Positions 11,575-23,482 are shown, counted from the stretch's first letter. The stretch is 64,000 nt of DNA from Spirometra erinaceieuropaei (GCA_902702965.1 CACRXP010000016.1:946305-1010304), one strand, 5' to 3'. Translations and numbers: made by a program. The notes: generated by a model not told the origin, from the letters alone.

Positions 11575-12560
11575 TTAGACTTCCTGGAGGACTATACTTA
11601 AGATCGATTCACCACATTTAGGGCAGGCAACAGCGTTGGTCGCGTCACCAAATACCAAGTCAGAAGACAAGGTGGCGAGCAAACGTTGATTTCGATAACT
11701 TCTCTTCAGACCGGTACAGTTATATGGGAATGGGGTACAGTCGGCGTCTTCCCAAAAGAATACGAGAACACCTCCCTGCATGGCTGGCAAAAGGTGAAAC
11801 TAGGAGAATAGACAGCGCCATCCTTGCGCATGCGGTTGATTCAGGACATCGTGTGGACCCCGCAGAAGCATTTCGTGTGATGAAGAAGGAGACGCGATCG
11901 CCGGGACGAGAGCTTAATCAGCCTGACGTTTCGGATTCCTGCTCGAACCCATTATCAGTGACCAAATCAGATACGGGTGGTTCATGCAAAAGGGGCTGCA
12001 GTATATATATAGGATGTAGTCACTATGCTACCGCATGCCTATGAACATTCACGGCTCACCTCAGCCCCTTGTGCATCAACCACCCGTTTCTGCTTTTGTC
12101 TCTAATGATGGGTTCGAGCAGGAATCCGAAACGTCAGGCTAATAAAGCTTTTGTTCCAGCGATCGTGTCTCCTTCTTCAAGACTCGTCTCTTCGCTTCTA
12201 TTGACATTTCGTGTGAGTTATAAGGTCCCCTTGAGCTACCCTAAGCTACTGGGTCAGCGCCTAATAGCAACAACGGAAGCGACCGCAATCAGGTTGCGAA
12301 AACCGACTCTATGCGCCCAGAAGAACCTCGTTCAGGCTCCGCGCTTACCGTGGTCAAAGGTTGACTGACCACATGCACCTTTCTGCGCCCTTCCGCTCTT
12401 GCCTAGGTCGTGTTTTCTAAAACTAACTTTTATCAATTTTTTTCAGTTCCTGTACCCCGTTCCCATATAACTGTACCGGCCTGAAGAGAATTTATCGAAG
12501 TCAACATTTGCTGGCCACCTCGTATTCTGAATATTGCTATGGGAATTTTAACAACTTTAA
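11575..12560. mobile_element. Penelope-like foldback with GIY-YIG remnant
   Basis: The plus-strand frame 11724-12044 reads YSRRLPKRIREHLPAWLAKG, then ILAHAVDSGHRVDPAEAFRV, the GIY-YIG tail of a Penelope-like element with its Arg and Glu-His (REH) residues; the GIY part at its start is damaged. Downstream, 12064-12195 is the reverse complement of 11868-12001 at high identity (both contain CCTGACGTTTCGGATTCCTG in one orientation or the other), with about 62 bp between the arms. Further out, 12440-12550 is the reverse complement of 11640-11750. The whole is a large interrupted palindrome made from two copies in opposite orientation, with about 245 bp of unrelated DNA in the right arm. Confidence 0.7.
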
Positions 12561-12699
12561 ATACCAAGTTCTTGTAAGGGAAACAATGTTCTGTAAATTC
12601 AAATAGCGGACCTGCAAGGAGTATGACACCAAATAAAGGTAACTGCCTAAATCCAGGTTTTCATCGGCCCCTCCTAAGAAAAGGAACTGACCCTACATA

Positions 12700-13373
12700 C
12701 AGTAAGTGGGCCAACTCATGAAATGCCAACCGAAATTCCGAAATGCGTTTTCGTCTCGAAAAGACTAATTAAGTAGGGTTGTAAAACTTGTCAGCCTGCA
12801 ACATAATTCTATACTATTTCAGTTACTTCAGGATGCCGGCTTTCGAACGAACTTCGTTCCAGCTGCATGTACAAATTACAATCTGTAAAAAATGACTATT
12901 TAAGTAGCATGAATTTTTCTCACTGGTTTTCGATGCCCCTAAAAGTCCAATTATATTTCATGGAAAACATGAATAAAATACTCATTCTTTCGCTCATTCG
13001 GTAGACAATTACGTTTTCTTTTAATTGCATACTCGAAGGAGGGATATTGTTCGGTTTAAAAAAGTTTCTAATTGTGGGACTTTTAAATATCGGGAAATGG
13101 CCGTTCATAAATTGTTCATAAATTGGACTTCTAGAGGCCTCGAAAACCAATGAGAATAATTCATACTGCTTAAGTAGTCATTTTTTACAGATTGTAATTT
13201 GTACATGCAGCTGGAACGAAGTTCGTTCGAAAGCCGGCATCCTGAGGTAACTGAAATAGTATAGAATTATGTTGCAGGCTGACTAGTTTTACAACCCTAC
13301 TTAATTAATCTTTTCGAGACGAAAACGCATTTCGGAATTTCGGTTGACATTTCATGAGTTAGCCCACCTACTG
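12700..13373. mobile_element. Long-TIR element, family D, copy 1
   Basis: Arms of about 240 bp (12700-12940 and 13137-13373) are inverted copies of each other. The ends read CAGTAAGTGGGCCAACTCAT and, reversed, CAGTAGGTGGGCTAACTCAT. Inside the arms, ATGCCGGCTTTCGAACGAAC and AAGTAGTCATTTTTTACAG recur. No transposase frame exists. A larger copy is at 59857-60849 and a SINE-interrupted one at 51880-53249. No convincing target duplication was found. Confidence 0.8.
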
Positions 13374-13439
13374 AGTTAGTTCACCTACAGTATATGAATG
13401 AAAAATGGTCGGTGCAGATAAGCAACAAAAATTTTTTTT

Positions 13440-13720
13440 TAAATTTTCCCGTGTAAGTCGGCGGCGCCAGTCACTGCGCCCAAGTTAATTCCCATTCGGC
13501 TTGACTCGGACACGTCACCCGTGATGAGAGAGCGGGCGCATAGGACCCGTTTGATCAAGCCCGGATCCAGAATTTTTCCCTCCTGTTACAAACAACCAAG
13601 TGTGCACTGGTTGTATGACAACATGGTAGATGTTGAGGCTTGGACGATTTCCAAATGACGCGGATCAGGCTGCAATGGCTCTTTCTTAATGTGGCCTTTA
13701 TGGTAAGCCTATTTGCCCAC
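13440..13720. repeat. Copy of the 0.6 kb repeat
   Basis: The right end (about 13668-13699) matches 627-656 closely (CTTCTTAATGTGGCCTTTAT-like), with weaker matches in the GC-rich part before it. Confidence 0.4.
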
Positions 13721-13847
13721 TAGAGCGATCATGAGTAAGATTGAAACACCTGCTGTCTAAGTCTCTTATTTCCTTGAAGTCATACCGCTGATATTAAGGT
13801 TTTGCTCACTCATCCTGCTGCAGTTAAGGGATTGCGGAGAAGAGTGG

Positions 13848-14567
13848 GTGAGATCGCAGTTCGTAGCCCGAAATGGCGAAGATAACCTAACATTAAAACC
13901 TTAATTTTAACCGTAAAACCCAAACAAAAACACCAACCCTAACCCTAAAAACTAATCCTAAACTTAACCGTAAAATACAATTCTAAAACCTAACACTAAA
14001 ATCCTAAACCCAACCCTAGTCCTAACCTTAACCCTAACCCTAAACCTCCGCCCTAGCCTTAATCCTAAGTCCTAACTCTAACCCTAGCCATAAACCTAAC
14101 CCTGCGCTTAACCCTAAAGCTTTAACCCTAACCTTAAACCCCGTCCCTGACCTTAACCCTAACCACAATCCTAAAACCTAGCCCTAAAATTAACCCTAAA
14201 ACCTAACCCTAAAGCCATAACCCTAACCCCAAAATCCTAACCCTAACCCAAAACCATAGCCCTAATCTTTACCCTTAAACCTAACGCGAACCTTGACCTT
14301 AAATCCCAACCCTAACCTTAGCCCTTAAACCTACCCTAACCCTAACACTTAAACCTAACCCTAAAACCCTAATTCCAAAACGCAAACCCTAACCCTAAAA
14401 CTTGATCCTAAACCTAAGCCTAACCCTCACTAAGCCCAACAACCTGACGAAAACAGGCGAACTGCCTAACTCGGTAGAAACACACCTACTGCTTACACGT
14501 TTCCTCGGTAAGGGTCAGATCGTCGACAGTATCAACTCATAATGCCTGGCTACGAACTGCGATCTTA
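13848..14567. mobile_element. Telomere-like array within inverted repeats (copy 3)
   Basis: About 550 bp of degenerate CCCTAA (variants CCTAAA, CCTTAA, CCCCAA) at 13880-14430 is enclosed by a perfect 17-bp inverted repeat, GATCGCAGTTCGTAGCC at 13852-13868 and its complement at 14548-14564, extended imperfectly by a few bases outward. The array is too degenerate and too internal to be a working telomere. The shared TTCGTAGCC core links it to the copies at 2439 and 4340. Confidence 0.6.
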
Positions 14568-15184
14568 CCGAAGAGTGCTTTGAATTCGTCAGCAGATTAA
14601 ATGACTCCAGTCCAACCTCAAACCAGAATGCACCTGACAGTGGATGGATGCAAATTACCAGCTTATCGGTTGCGTTTGGGTGCTCTGGCGAGCTAACTGC
14701 TGCGGTGACGTTCATTGGCTGTGCGACCAGATCGATGAGTCGCTTCCGTCTTGATTTGCAAGGCAAGCCTCGTGATTTTACGAGTCATCAGTTTATTCCA
14801 GATCGGCGCGGCGACAGCCCGAAGTGTGGCGATAATTCTAAGAGTGAAGTATTCACCAAACAGCGTGAGAGCGGCTAGAGTTTCGATAGTGATTTATATT
14901 CGAAATCGGAAGTGGGGAAACTCGTGAACCCACATACTGCATGTTAAATGAAGCGTTAACAGGCAGCTCCCTACCGTGTTTCAAAATGTCTGCTGAGTAA
15001 TTCGTGCGGTCGGCCGAATTGTGAACCACTTGAGAGTCTAGAGCCCCCCACCCCATAACCTGTCGGGCAACTTAAGTGTTATTTGAGGGTTTCGGACCAC
15101 CTATAACCATTTGGAGAGGGGGAAATTATTCAATTTTAAGTTATTATTAATATCGCAGCCATGTAGACATCCGTTTATGGGAGC
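14568..15184. other. No recognisable gene
   Basis: Frames under 84 codons, no domain or repeat identified. Confidence 0.4.
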
Positions 15185-15560
15185 AAGAGTTCCAAGATTC
15201 TGCCCGCTTTCAGTTCAGTTCAAGGGCTGAGTTCAGTATCACATTGCTCCTGCCCATTTCGAAACATAAATCTGTCAAGTCTCCTTTGAAAACTTTTCAT
15301 TGATGGTGAGATCACAACACTTACAGGGAGGAATTTCTATGATTTAACCACTCTGGCATAGAAGGAGAACTTGCGTACATTCAGCGTTGGCTGCTGAATG
15401 CACAGTTTCAATGGGTGACCTCGGAGGTTGATCGTGGTAGCAGATTCAAACACCAAGCTGCAATCTCCCAGCATCTGCCTCTAACTCGAAGGAAAGAGAT
15501 TTGTTTCCGATAGTCGGGTTGCGTAAGACAAGACGTTTTGACCCTTGGTAGAGGGACGCT
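15185..15560 (-). pseudogene. CR1/jockey-like LINE, C-terminal remnant
   Basis: The minus strand reads TRGHPLKLCIQQPTLNVRKF, then FYARVVKS-stop-KFLPVSVV, SPSMKSFQRRLDRF. This is the characteristic end of non-LTR reverse transcriptases ('F..RVV..WN.LP..VV..PS...FK..LD'), with the Trp codon replaced by a stop. The reading frame shifts upstream near 15430. Only the last ~100 codons remain. Confidence 0.65.
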
Positions 15561-15965
15561 CACCGATCGTTCTTACGGAACTCACTCGTCCCATTGTGCC
15601 TTACGGGCTCTCTCTTAAGCTCAGCCAGCAGCCGCACAGCGGGGCATGATATAGACAGTATGTTATTACCGACAAAGACAAGGGAGACTGGAGTGGCCAC
15701 TTCTGGCTTCTTAACCGTCGTCGGCCAGTCATACTCAACGCCGAAGTGTGGAACACCTGGGACTCGAACTCTCGACCTGTGAGTTAGAAGTTCAACGTCT
15801 CTAACCACTGAGCCACGGGTTCGTTGTCCTGTAGGTTTCAATCGGGAATATACAGTGGTGGAGGGCGATCACCGACCGTTCTTACGGAACTCACTCGTTC
15901 CGTTGTGCTTTACGAGCTCTCTCTTGAGCCCAAACAGCAGCCGTACAGCGGCGCATGATACAGGC
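15551..15965 (-). repeat. tRNA-Arg-like SINE, family A, tandem (body-tRNA-body)
   Basis: Read on the minus strand, the head resembles tRNA-Arg(TCT): GTGGCTCAGTGGTTAGAGAC, then GAACTTCTAACT and GAGTTCGAGTCCCAGG. The body contains CGTAAGGCACAATGGGACGA-type sequence and a GC-rich hairpin (GCCGCTGTGCGGCTGC). From left to right: body (15551-15665), head (15680-15835), linker, then a second body (15860-15965), so this is a partial tandem dimer. The open frames here are SINE by-products. Confidence 0.75.
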
Positions 15966-17019
15966 AGAATGCTTTGACCCTTGGCCATTACGGTGGCACT
16001 TTTTGGACTCTTCTGAGGCTATTTTGATCTTGGACGGCCTATGGTCTCCAAGTTTATACGTCGTATTGCAACTGCGGCCTCACAAACGTTCTGAAAATTT
16101 TGAAGAGGAAGTCTTCATAAAAATACAACACGGACATTACGCTTTCCCTAGTGCCGAATAGCGAGCGGGTGGTTTTAAGGGGTTCTTCAACACACTGAGG
16201 TCGTTTTGGACTTCTACGTGTTGTAATGCTGCGCGTCGAGAAAGTAGTTTCTTGTGCTGGTGAATCTGACTGGGTCGCTTAGGCGAAGTATGGTACACTT
16301 ATTGACGTTGGAAAGCTTCTTCTTTCTTCTCCTGAAAAGTCATCTTTAGCTCGGCTTTTCAATTTCCAGAGAACGAACTGCGTGAACTTTGCACAAATTC
16401 TTCGACACGGACCTTCTCGGGTTTGGTGCTAAAGTTGATATAAATGTTCGAGGTAAAATCCATCAACCTCAGCGGAATAATCACGTAATATTCATATTCT
16501 GTCAGTAGCATGCTAATTAAAGCGAATACTCGTATCTGAAGTAATGGTAAACGATCCATCTTCTTTTGTCCCAACACAAATATGTGAGTTGTAACTTTGA
16601 CTGCGTGAAGGGACCAACTCGTTGGGGCCGGTATTGAGCGGATTTCAGGCGAAAACCGGCTGTGACAGCTAACGGCGAACAAGTATGGGTTCGAGTGGCC
16701 TGAACCATGGCGATTACTTCGCAAACCACGCAACCAACTCCTCCTCTTCCCCTGCTTCTACCAACCCTCCTACCCTTCTCATCCTTCTTTTCCTGCCCCT
16801 ACTTCCCCCTTACCCCTGTTCGTCCAATTACCACTTCGACTGCTCTGTCTCTCTCTCCCCTGCAAGTAATTAAAGGGGTTAATGTCAATTGTAAAGAAAT
16901 ATGCTCTAGTTGCCATCAATGCCTTTATTCGCTCGGGTTTCTGTCAGTGTAAAGCAGTTCAGTTTTGCCCGCTAGACTTTCGACTTACCAGCAATTGTTT
17001 CTCTCGTGCAGCCGGTGTG
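15966..17019. other. No recognisable gene
   Basis: Pyrimidine-rich stretch at 16735-16865 (TCC-rich), otherwise unremarkable; frames under 125 codons without recognisable domains. Confidence 0.4.
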
Positions 17020-17930
17020 ATTAAATCCCCATCCTACGATAAGACTCCGCTACTTTCCTCTCAGCTGTGTGCTGCACAGCAAGGCGATGCACTCGGGGTC
17101 TCAAGGTCAGATTTATTTTGGCATCATCATCGGCAACTGGATGCGCAAGCTCGGCAAACGTTCCAGCTGCGTGGGCGGGAACGCCAGCCTCCAGAACGGG
17201 CTGTTGTTCTCTTACTTCATTTACTGCAAAAGCCTGCGTGCGGTCCACGCAAGGTCTGGGGAATGTATTATTCCAAGACACCACCACCACCACCACCACC
17301 ACCACCACCACCACCACCACCACCACCACCACCACCACTATTACCGATACTGAGAGTTCGACCGTCGTTTCCGACGGTGTTCACCGTGTGTCCCACAGCA
17401 AGGTGGGCAGGGACGGTAACTAGCGCGTGAATTAGTTTGTAGTGATATCAGACTTACGCAGCATCTGCCGCACTCTCTCCTCCTCCCCCACCTGAACCCG
17501 GTGTCAGGAGAGAGTCAAGAAGACCAGAGGAGGGAGAAGGGTGCAGGTGGATGGCACGGTCGAGCCCGAACCTTGACACTCCACTTCACACCCCCTGGTC
17601 CAAACAGCAAATGATCAGGTCTTTGCCCAATAAGAACAACGGAGAAGGGTAGCAGGGATCCCAGTGTGCCCGATGTACGTCAGAAACCGGGTCTGCCACA
17701 GCGCCCCCGGAGTGTTGGCATTTGCTATAGTGCGCAATCCGATAACGCCTGCCAGGATCCCGGATATTACAATAAAACTCCGCTATTTTCCTTGGAGATG
17801 TGCGCTGCACAGCAAGGCAATGCTCCATCATCGGCTACTGAGTGCGCAAACCCGGCAACCGTTTAAGTTGGTTTTCGAGCGTAGGCGGGAGCAAATGATG
17901 CTGCCGCCTACATTCGCTGCACACACCCTC
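17020..17930. repeat. Two related repeat units split by a family C copy
   Basis: Stretches at 17030-17095 and 17762-17830 match (ACTCCGCTA.TTTCC and GCTGCACAGCAAGGC.ATGC). Between them lie a (CAC)n tract and a family C copy (17345-17610, with CGACCGTCGTTTCCGACGGT and GCCGCACTCTCTCCTCC). The family C copy may have inserted beside a duplicated older unit. The long frames are low-complexity artefacts. Confidence 0.5.
17278..17339. repeat. (CAC)n microsatellite
   Basis: About 20 uninterrupted CAC triplets; polyHis, polyThr or polyPro in the three forward frames and polyVal in one reverse frame. Confidence 0.95.
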
Positions 17931-18756
17931 CATAACAGACTGTCTCTATGTTGTGCCGGATGGTCTAATTCCATTTAGTGCAAAAATCTGCCTGCTGAGG
18001 TAATGGTTTTTCTTCACAAGCGGGACGCACTAATGGGAGCACAAAGTCTACTAGTAATTTTGCCAGCATCGTTCTGACGCATCCTTTAGACCATATTTCT
18101 TCGTCACCCGAAGTCCAAATTGACTTCTCTCCTACATACTATTTTTAAACGCCTGAATTCTTTATACCGCATCATCGCTTACCAGTGATGGTTGTGCGGG
18201 GGCGTGACGAAGTAGGCTTGATATCACTCAGGAGTAACCGGTCTGGTCTGCCGGACTGTCTGTGGGTGTCGTGCCACTATAACTACTGCTGAGTTTCTCT
18301 GCACATCTGAGAGAACGTTGAAATAAAAAAACAGGGCGAGAAAGGACTTCATGTGCCGTCATGATCCGGGTGGCCATCAGAAAGAGTAAAGCTGCCAAGA
18401 GAGGGTCTGACCCGGGTGTCAAGGTACTCTGAACTTCAGACGGAAGATAGGTCGCAGGCTTCGCCTAACTGCCTTCTTTATTGGGAGGATGTTAGCGTTG
18501 CGAGGGGTCACTCAATCATGGAATGAGGAAGAGAGACAATAGCAAGTTACCCAATCACAACCCAGGGAGAGGGATTCCAGCGGACAGGCTTTGTGGTGGC
18601 AGAGAGCGCACAACCGGCCAGTGACAATGGTAAAGCGCGAAACCACTTCCGCTCCGTAGGATGTCAGTGATATGGAGGAACAGGAATGTCACTACTGATC
18701 TGCGGGCAGTGTCGAGACCCCAACACTGTGAGCCATCAATGGTACGTACGGCGCAT
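17931..18756. other. No recognisable gene
   Basis: No domains, no strong repeat. Confidence 0.4.
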
Positions 18757-19291
18757 GCTACTACTACTACTACTGTTAATACTACTAGTACTACTACTGC
18801 TAATACTACTAGTACTACTACTGCTACTGCTACTATTACTACTGCTGCTACTACTATTACCACTACTGCTACTACTACTACTGCTACTGCTACTATTACT
18901 ACTACTACTGCTACTAATACTGCTACTATTACTACTGCTACTATTACTACTGCTGCTACTACTAATACTACTACTACTACTGCTGCTACTGCTACTATTA
19001 CTACTGCTACTACTACTACTGCTGCCGCTACTACTACTGCTGCTGCTACTACTACTGCTACTATTACTACTGCTGCTACTACTATTACTACTGCTGCTAC
19101 TACTACTGCTGCTACTACTACTACTGCTGCTGCTGCTGCTACTACTGCTGCTACTGCTACTATTACTACTACTGCTGCTACTACTACTACTACTGCTGCT
19201 GCTACTACTATTGCTGCTGCTACTACTACTGCTACTATTACTACTACTGCTGCTACTGCTACTATTACTACTGCTACTACTACTGCTGCTG

Positions 19292-19342
<51 letters not shown>
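18757..19342. repeat. ~590 bp ACT/GCT/ATT trinucleotide tract
   Basis: Almost every triplet is ACT, GCT or ATT in one phase, so each substitution is a transition at position one or two (A/G, C/T); the last ~60 bp is pure ACT. The three frames open through it (Thr/Ala/Ile, Leu-rich, and Val/Ala-rich on the minus strand) extend to 239-296 codons but are compositional artefacts. It looks like an aged microsatellite with a younger pure end. Confidence 0.95.
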
Positions 19343-19343
<1 letters not shown>

Positions 19344-19697
19344 CAGCGACGATGTCACAGTCGATGAGTATCTTCCAGACCTGTCAGCGGGTGGAGTGCC
19401 ACTGATTCTGACTGGAAGTCCTATAAAACGAGGTTCTAAGCCCACAATTACCAGAGATCATAACTGAGGTCACAGACTAACTGGAATAGGGCAAACCTCG
19501 CTTAGCATACCGCTGAGAGCTTTCAGTTGTTGTACGCATTTCCTCCTTTCTGTCACTTAAGACCAGATGGACGTGGCAGCCACATTTCGGGTACATAAAA
19601 CACGCGACAACTCCCCTAAGAGAGGATGACAAAACATACGCCTGGTCCGGCGATCTGCGTGACATAAGGTTGCGGACTTCCTCATGAACAATGCGAA
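19343..19697. other. No recognisable gene
   Basis: Nothing supported. Confidence 0.4.
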
Positions 19698-20145
19698 TGT
19701 GATAGTTCGACTGTCGTGTCCGACGGTGTCCACCGTGTGCTCCGCAGCAAGGTAAAGCAGGCACGGTGACTTGTGTGTGAATTAATTTATAGTGAGAGTA
19801 GACTTGTGCATCATCTACCGCACTCTCCTCCTACTGCCCACCTGGACCCCGTGTCAAGACATAGTCAAGAAGACCAGAGGTGACTGGTACGGCCGGATCC
19901 GCCGGCATGCCACCATACCCCCTGGTCCACAACAAACACTTAACTAGGATAACTACCAACAACACCACAACGGGTCAGAAAAATGAGGATAACTGGGCAG
20001 CCATGCTCACGACCCGTATACCCAGCGGGAGCGAAAGCGCACCTATCGCCAGGGAACCAGGTGTCGTAAAACTCCCAGCGCGCACGGGGCTGCGAAGGCC
20101 GTGGTTTGCCGATCCTGACCTAGTAGACGCTTACAATCCTTGAGG
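19698..20145 (+). repeat. Dispersed repeat family C, long copy
   Basis: Collinear with 51222-51705: CGACTGTCGTGTCCGACGGT, GTGTGAATTAATTTATAGTG, CATCATCTACCGCACTCTC, CCCTGGTCCACAACAAACAC, CATGCTCACG.CC.GTATAC and a shared end CCTTGAG. Both copies keep the same order over about 450-480 bp, which suggests a unit length near that size. Confidence 0.7.
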
Positions 20146-22292
20146 TTCACAATACGAATATACCAGTAGAAACATGTGATGGCTGGCGGTAGAAACTGTC
20201 AGTTAATACGTCTCATCAGCCAAACCACTCCTTAAATTCTCGGCCTAATCAGAGTAGGGTAAAATTTACATCACAGGACTCGGAGGCATGCGCCGATATT
20301 AAGTCCCTAATTCTGCTTTCAGAGAAGATTTACGTCGAGTTGGGGGTGCGACACCGACTCACACATGTAAGCTGACATGTTGGTTTCCGGTTGAGGATCT
20401 CAGGGCTCAGCACAACAGCTTCAGGCAAGAAGGCACGATATAAGCAGCAGATCCCATTGTTTTTGTTTGTGAAGATTAGTTAGGCTGGCTGGAATGGACT
20501 GTTTCAAAGAGGGACCTCTTCAGCGTAAAAAGCATAGCGGTTGAAAAACCGCACTGTTGGGACTTCTAAGACACGAGAATATCGGTTGACTAGGGTGTAT
20601 GCCAGTATATTATACGTTCCAGAACAGACTTCCAATAGGTGCTAGTGTAGAGATGAACAAAAAATAATCATGAGATCTGTTGGCAGACAAGATGAGAGGA
20701 GCGATTCGTAGTTGGTGTCGAGAGTAAACCATATTCCAAAGATGAGGACTAAAACCGAGCCATAGCCGGAGCGGTCAGCTGTACTCTGCAAAAAAAGCTC
20801 ATCTAGAATGGCTGTCCTCCACTGTCCAGAGACCTCTTTCGCTATACCTACTAATGCCTTTATCTTGACGCCAACAATATTGCTAGCAGTGTCCGGATTT
20901 GAGATGGGCGTCCTAAGCGATTTTAGTTCAAAGAAGACGCAATAAATTTCCCAGCAGATGATGTCGGAAAGCAGGAAGAATGAGTTCTGTGGGAGTTTCC
21001 CTACTGACGGCCGGATTTTTTCTGGGACAGGGCGATTGACGAAGTCAGAGGACAAAACGTCAATTTACCACTTCAGCAGTATATATATGCCATCCGCTTC
21101 CGTTAAGTAGGAAATTCACAAAAAACTGCGTTGATGGACCTTATGTTGGGTTGAGGCTACAATGGATTCGTAAACAAGAAAGAATTTCGGCCCAAAATCT
21201 GTCAAAAACACCACCTTAGTGGAGTAAGAATAACTGAGGGTTCGGCAACTCGAACCAGCACGGACTGAGGCAGGAAACACTTCAATGAAACAATCAGGGT
21301 CGTAGTTGTCCCAAGCTTGAATGCTTATGTTTGGTGTAGCTTGTGCGAATTCTCTCGTTTAAGCAAGAAGCGTACAACTATATCTCAAACGTAGGACAGT
21401 CGGAAGACTTGCCCGTGAATTCACTGGCGGTGGCCGACTGTGCGGACTTCATAGTACTGACCGGCACAAAACTCCATAAAGTTTTATGACTAAACAGACC
21501 GCTAAATCCTCCATCAGTCCACGAGGTGGTGACAAGAGGATGTGCCTAATGCCTCACGGTCAACATACCACTAGGCTGCAGTCAGATTACGTGACGGTTT
21601 CGACGGTAGTCGACTTGCCAAGACCCAAACTCCTGCATCAAACAGCCATTGTCGCTGATGGCCCAATACTACACGTTGGCGGGATTCCGGTTATTAATTA
21701 AAGGACGGCATTCGTTGAAAGTAGTTCTACCACTCGATTAAAATAAGCGCACCACCCGGTCAGGAGATAAGCTCGCCTCTACGGAGTACCCATCGACTAA
21801 AAGATACTCGGATGCTGAGGGGACACAGTGGAAATTTTGCCTAATAAAACAAACAATGGCGACCGAGGCGGGTGCAAGTCACAGGGCGTGGGCTTTCTGA
21901 TCCACAATGCTGAGTTTACCTGAGTTTTGGAGATAGCCAATGTAAGTAGCAGCAGCAAAGTAATAATGGTCCGATGTGTCGAAAGAAGCATGCCGTGATG
22001 AATGAAAGGCCATAAAGAAGCAGTGGCGTGCTTAGGAGTATAACATGTTAGTTACAAGGAGCTTGGAACGATGGTGATCTGTGTACAAAAGTCAGAAGGA
22101 CACTGAATATATCACAGTGCTAATCTGAATAGAGCTGCGGGCTGGTAGGGGCCTGCCCACACAATGGAGTCCACAAGGATCGATCGGTGTTTAGAACACA
22201 CAAACATGGTAATGTCTCATGGGTGGAAGCAGCGAAAGGCGCGACAGTAAAGTAGTCATCCAGATTCAAAAAAGTAAGAGCGATTAAGTAAA
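20146..22292. other. Mostly unrecognised; one candidate ORF
   Basis: A 137-residue minus-strand frame at 20642-21055 (start MSSDFVNRPVPEKIRPSVGK) has ordinary composition, but no domain, no family resemblance I recognise and no clear splice context. I treat it as unsupported. Confidence 0.25.
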
Positions 22293-23482
22293 TCAGCCAC
22301 GCTTTAGTCGATTAAGACGTTCTTCTAGGTCGTTTTCGTCATTGGTTGAAGGGCCGTCGGGACCACCGGTGGCAGGTACCGGCTGGTTAGTTGCCCGAAC
22401 ACCCGAAGCCGGCGCACCGATTGAATCAGGGCTGGTGGGCAATCGGTTGACTGCTCCAGCCATTTCTAGACCGAGTTCGTCTAAAATCTATAAAGGAAGA
22501 GGACATGAGAGCTGGTTGTCTTGACATCACAATACCTTCTGTAAAATGGTCGACATGGGTTTACCACTCCAACTAATTCACCAGAAGCTACGAGAAATAC
22601 AGTCACCAACCGCTAAATTAATGATGAAAACAGTGGCCCCAGGATACACTTGGCACGTGAGCCTGAGAAGACTACATTCGAGTCACCAGCATCCTGTGTT
22701 CACACTAAATACACGTCCAGATGTTGGACGTAGGGCGGATCTACCCTACTGAAACACACGTAAATAATATTTGATAATTTTTTGAGTCGGAAAGAAGTTG
22801 ATATAAAGCTCGGCGCACGACAAGCATCAACCAGAATGAACGAATAAAAGCAACCAAACTGAGAACTAATTGGGGTGGATAGGATATCAAGGGGCCAACA
22901 AGAAATACGCCGCAGACAAGGCAGTGAAAACCGAAGGAATCTAATACGGTTACCTGTCGAACAACTGCGTCAGAGGCTTCAGCATCGCCCTCCTCTTCAA
23001 ACACATCATCCATCGCATCAGAAATCATCTCCTCTTTCATCTCCATCATTCCGGACTGTTTCTCGAACTCCATTAATATCTTTTGGAGTTCGGGCAAATT
23101 CATTTGCTTATTCATCCTCACTAGTGTACGAGTTGTCTGTTTCATGGCATCAGCCATGGCGGCAGTTGATTTCAGTGTTTGCATATTTAGCGAGACGGCC
23201 TAAGCACTGGTGAGAAATCAACACTCGTACTTGTATATTAGCGCGTGTCATCATTATCTTTTTTGAATATGTCCGAGTTCTTACGAGATTCTTCGCCATA
23301 ATTTTTACTGCATCAGTCTGGCCTTGTTTTGCGAGCTTTTTAATCTCGTTAATCACCTTGACTTGCTCGTTGTCGAGACGTTGGCTTTCGCGGTCCAACT
23401 CCCTTATCACTCTATTTAGTGCTCGTGTATTCTCCCTCAGCTGCTCTTGTGGTGTTTTCTTTTTGCCGAATAGAGCTTTCAT
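22293..23482 (-). CDS. CHMP2A: Charged multivesicular body protein 2A (ESCRT-III, Vps2 family)
   Basis: ESCRT-III subunit that polymerises on endosomal and other membranes for vesicle budding and abscission, and recruits the ATPase VPS4. Three exons on the minus strand: 23231-23482 (84 codons, ATG at 23482-23480), 22954-23199 (82 codons), 22293-22487 (64 codons plus TGA). All junctions are phase 0 with GT-AG; introns are 31 nt (23200-23230) and 466 nt (22488-22953). The product is 230 residues; animal CHMP2A is about 222. Exon 1 starts MKALFGKKKTPQEQLREN and holds the basic helical hairpin (KKLAKQGQTDAVKIMAKNLV); exon 2 has LMEFEKQSGMMEMKEEMISD; exon 3 starts ILDELGLEMAG and ends in the MIT-interacting motif DLEERLNRLKRG. 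KTPQE and RALNR..RELDRE favour CHMP2A over CHMP2B. An upstream in-frame ATG at 23512 would add ten residues and is less likely. Confidence 0.93.

Noticed and set aside
13880..14430. A true telomere or chromosome end
   Set aside because: The repeats are highly degenerate, internal, bounded by inverted repeats and followed by 50 kb of ordinary sequence.
15594..15782. Small ORFs in the SINE dimer
   Set aside because: The same translated phrases recur in other SINE copies (52675-52989, 48133-48402) in step with the repeat, not with a gene.
17021..17430. Frames with polyHis, polyPro, polyThr or polyVal
   Set aside because: By-products of the (CAC)n microsatellite in a repeat region.
18555..19467. 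Open frames of 239-296 codons on both strands (polyThr/Ala, polyLeu, polyVal/Ala)
   Set aside because: All are the same trinucleotide tract read in different frames; none has non-repetitive coding sequence or splice context.
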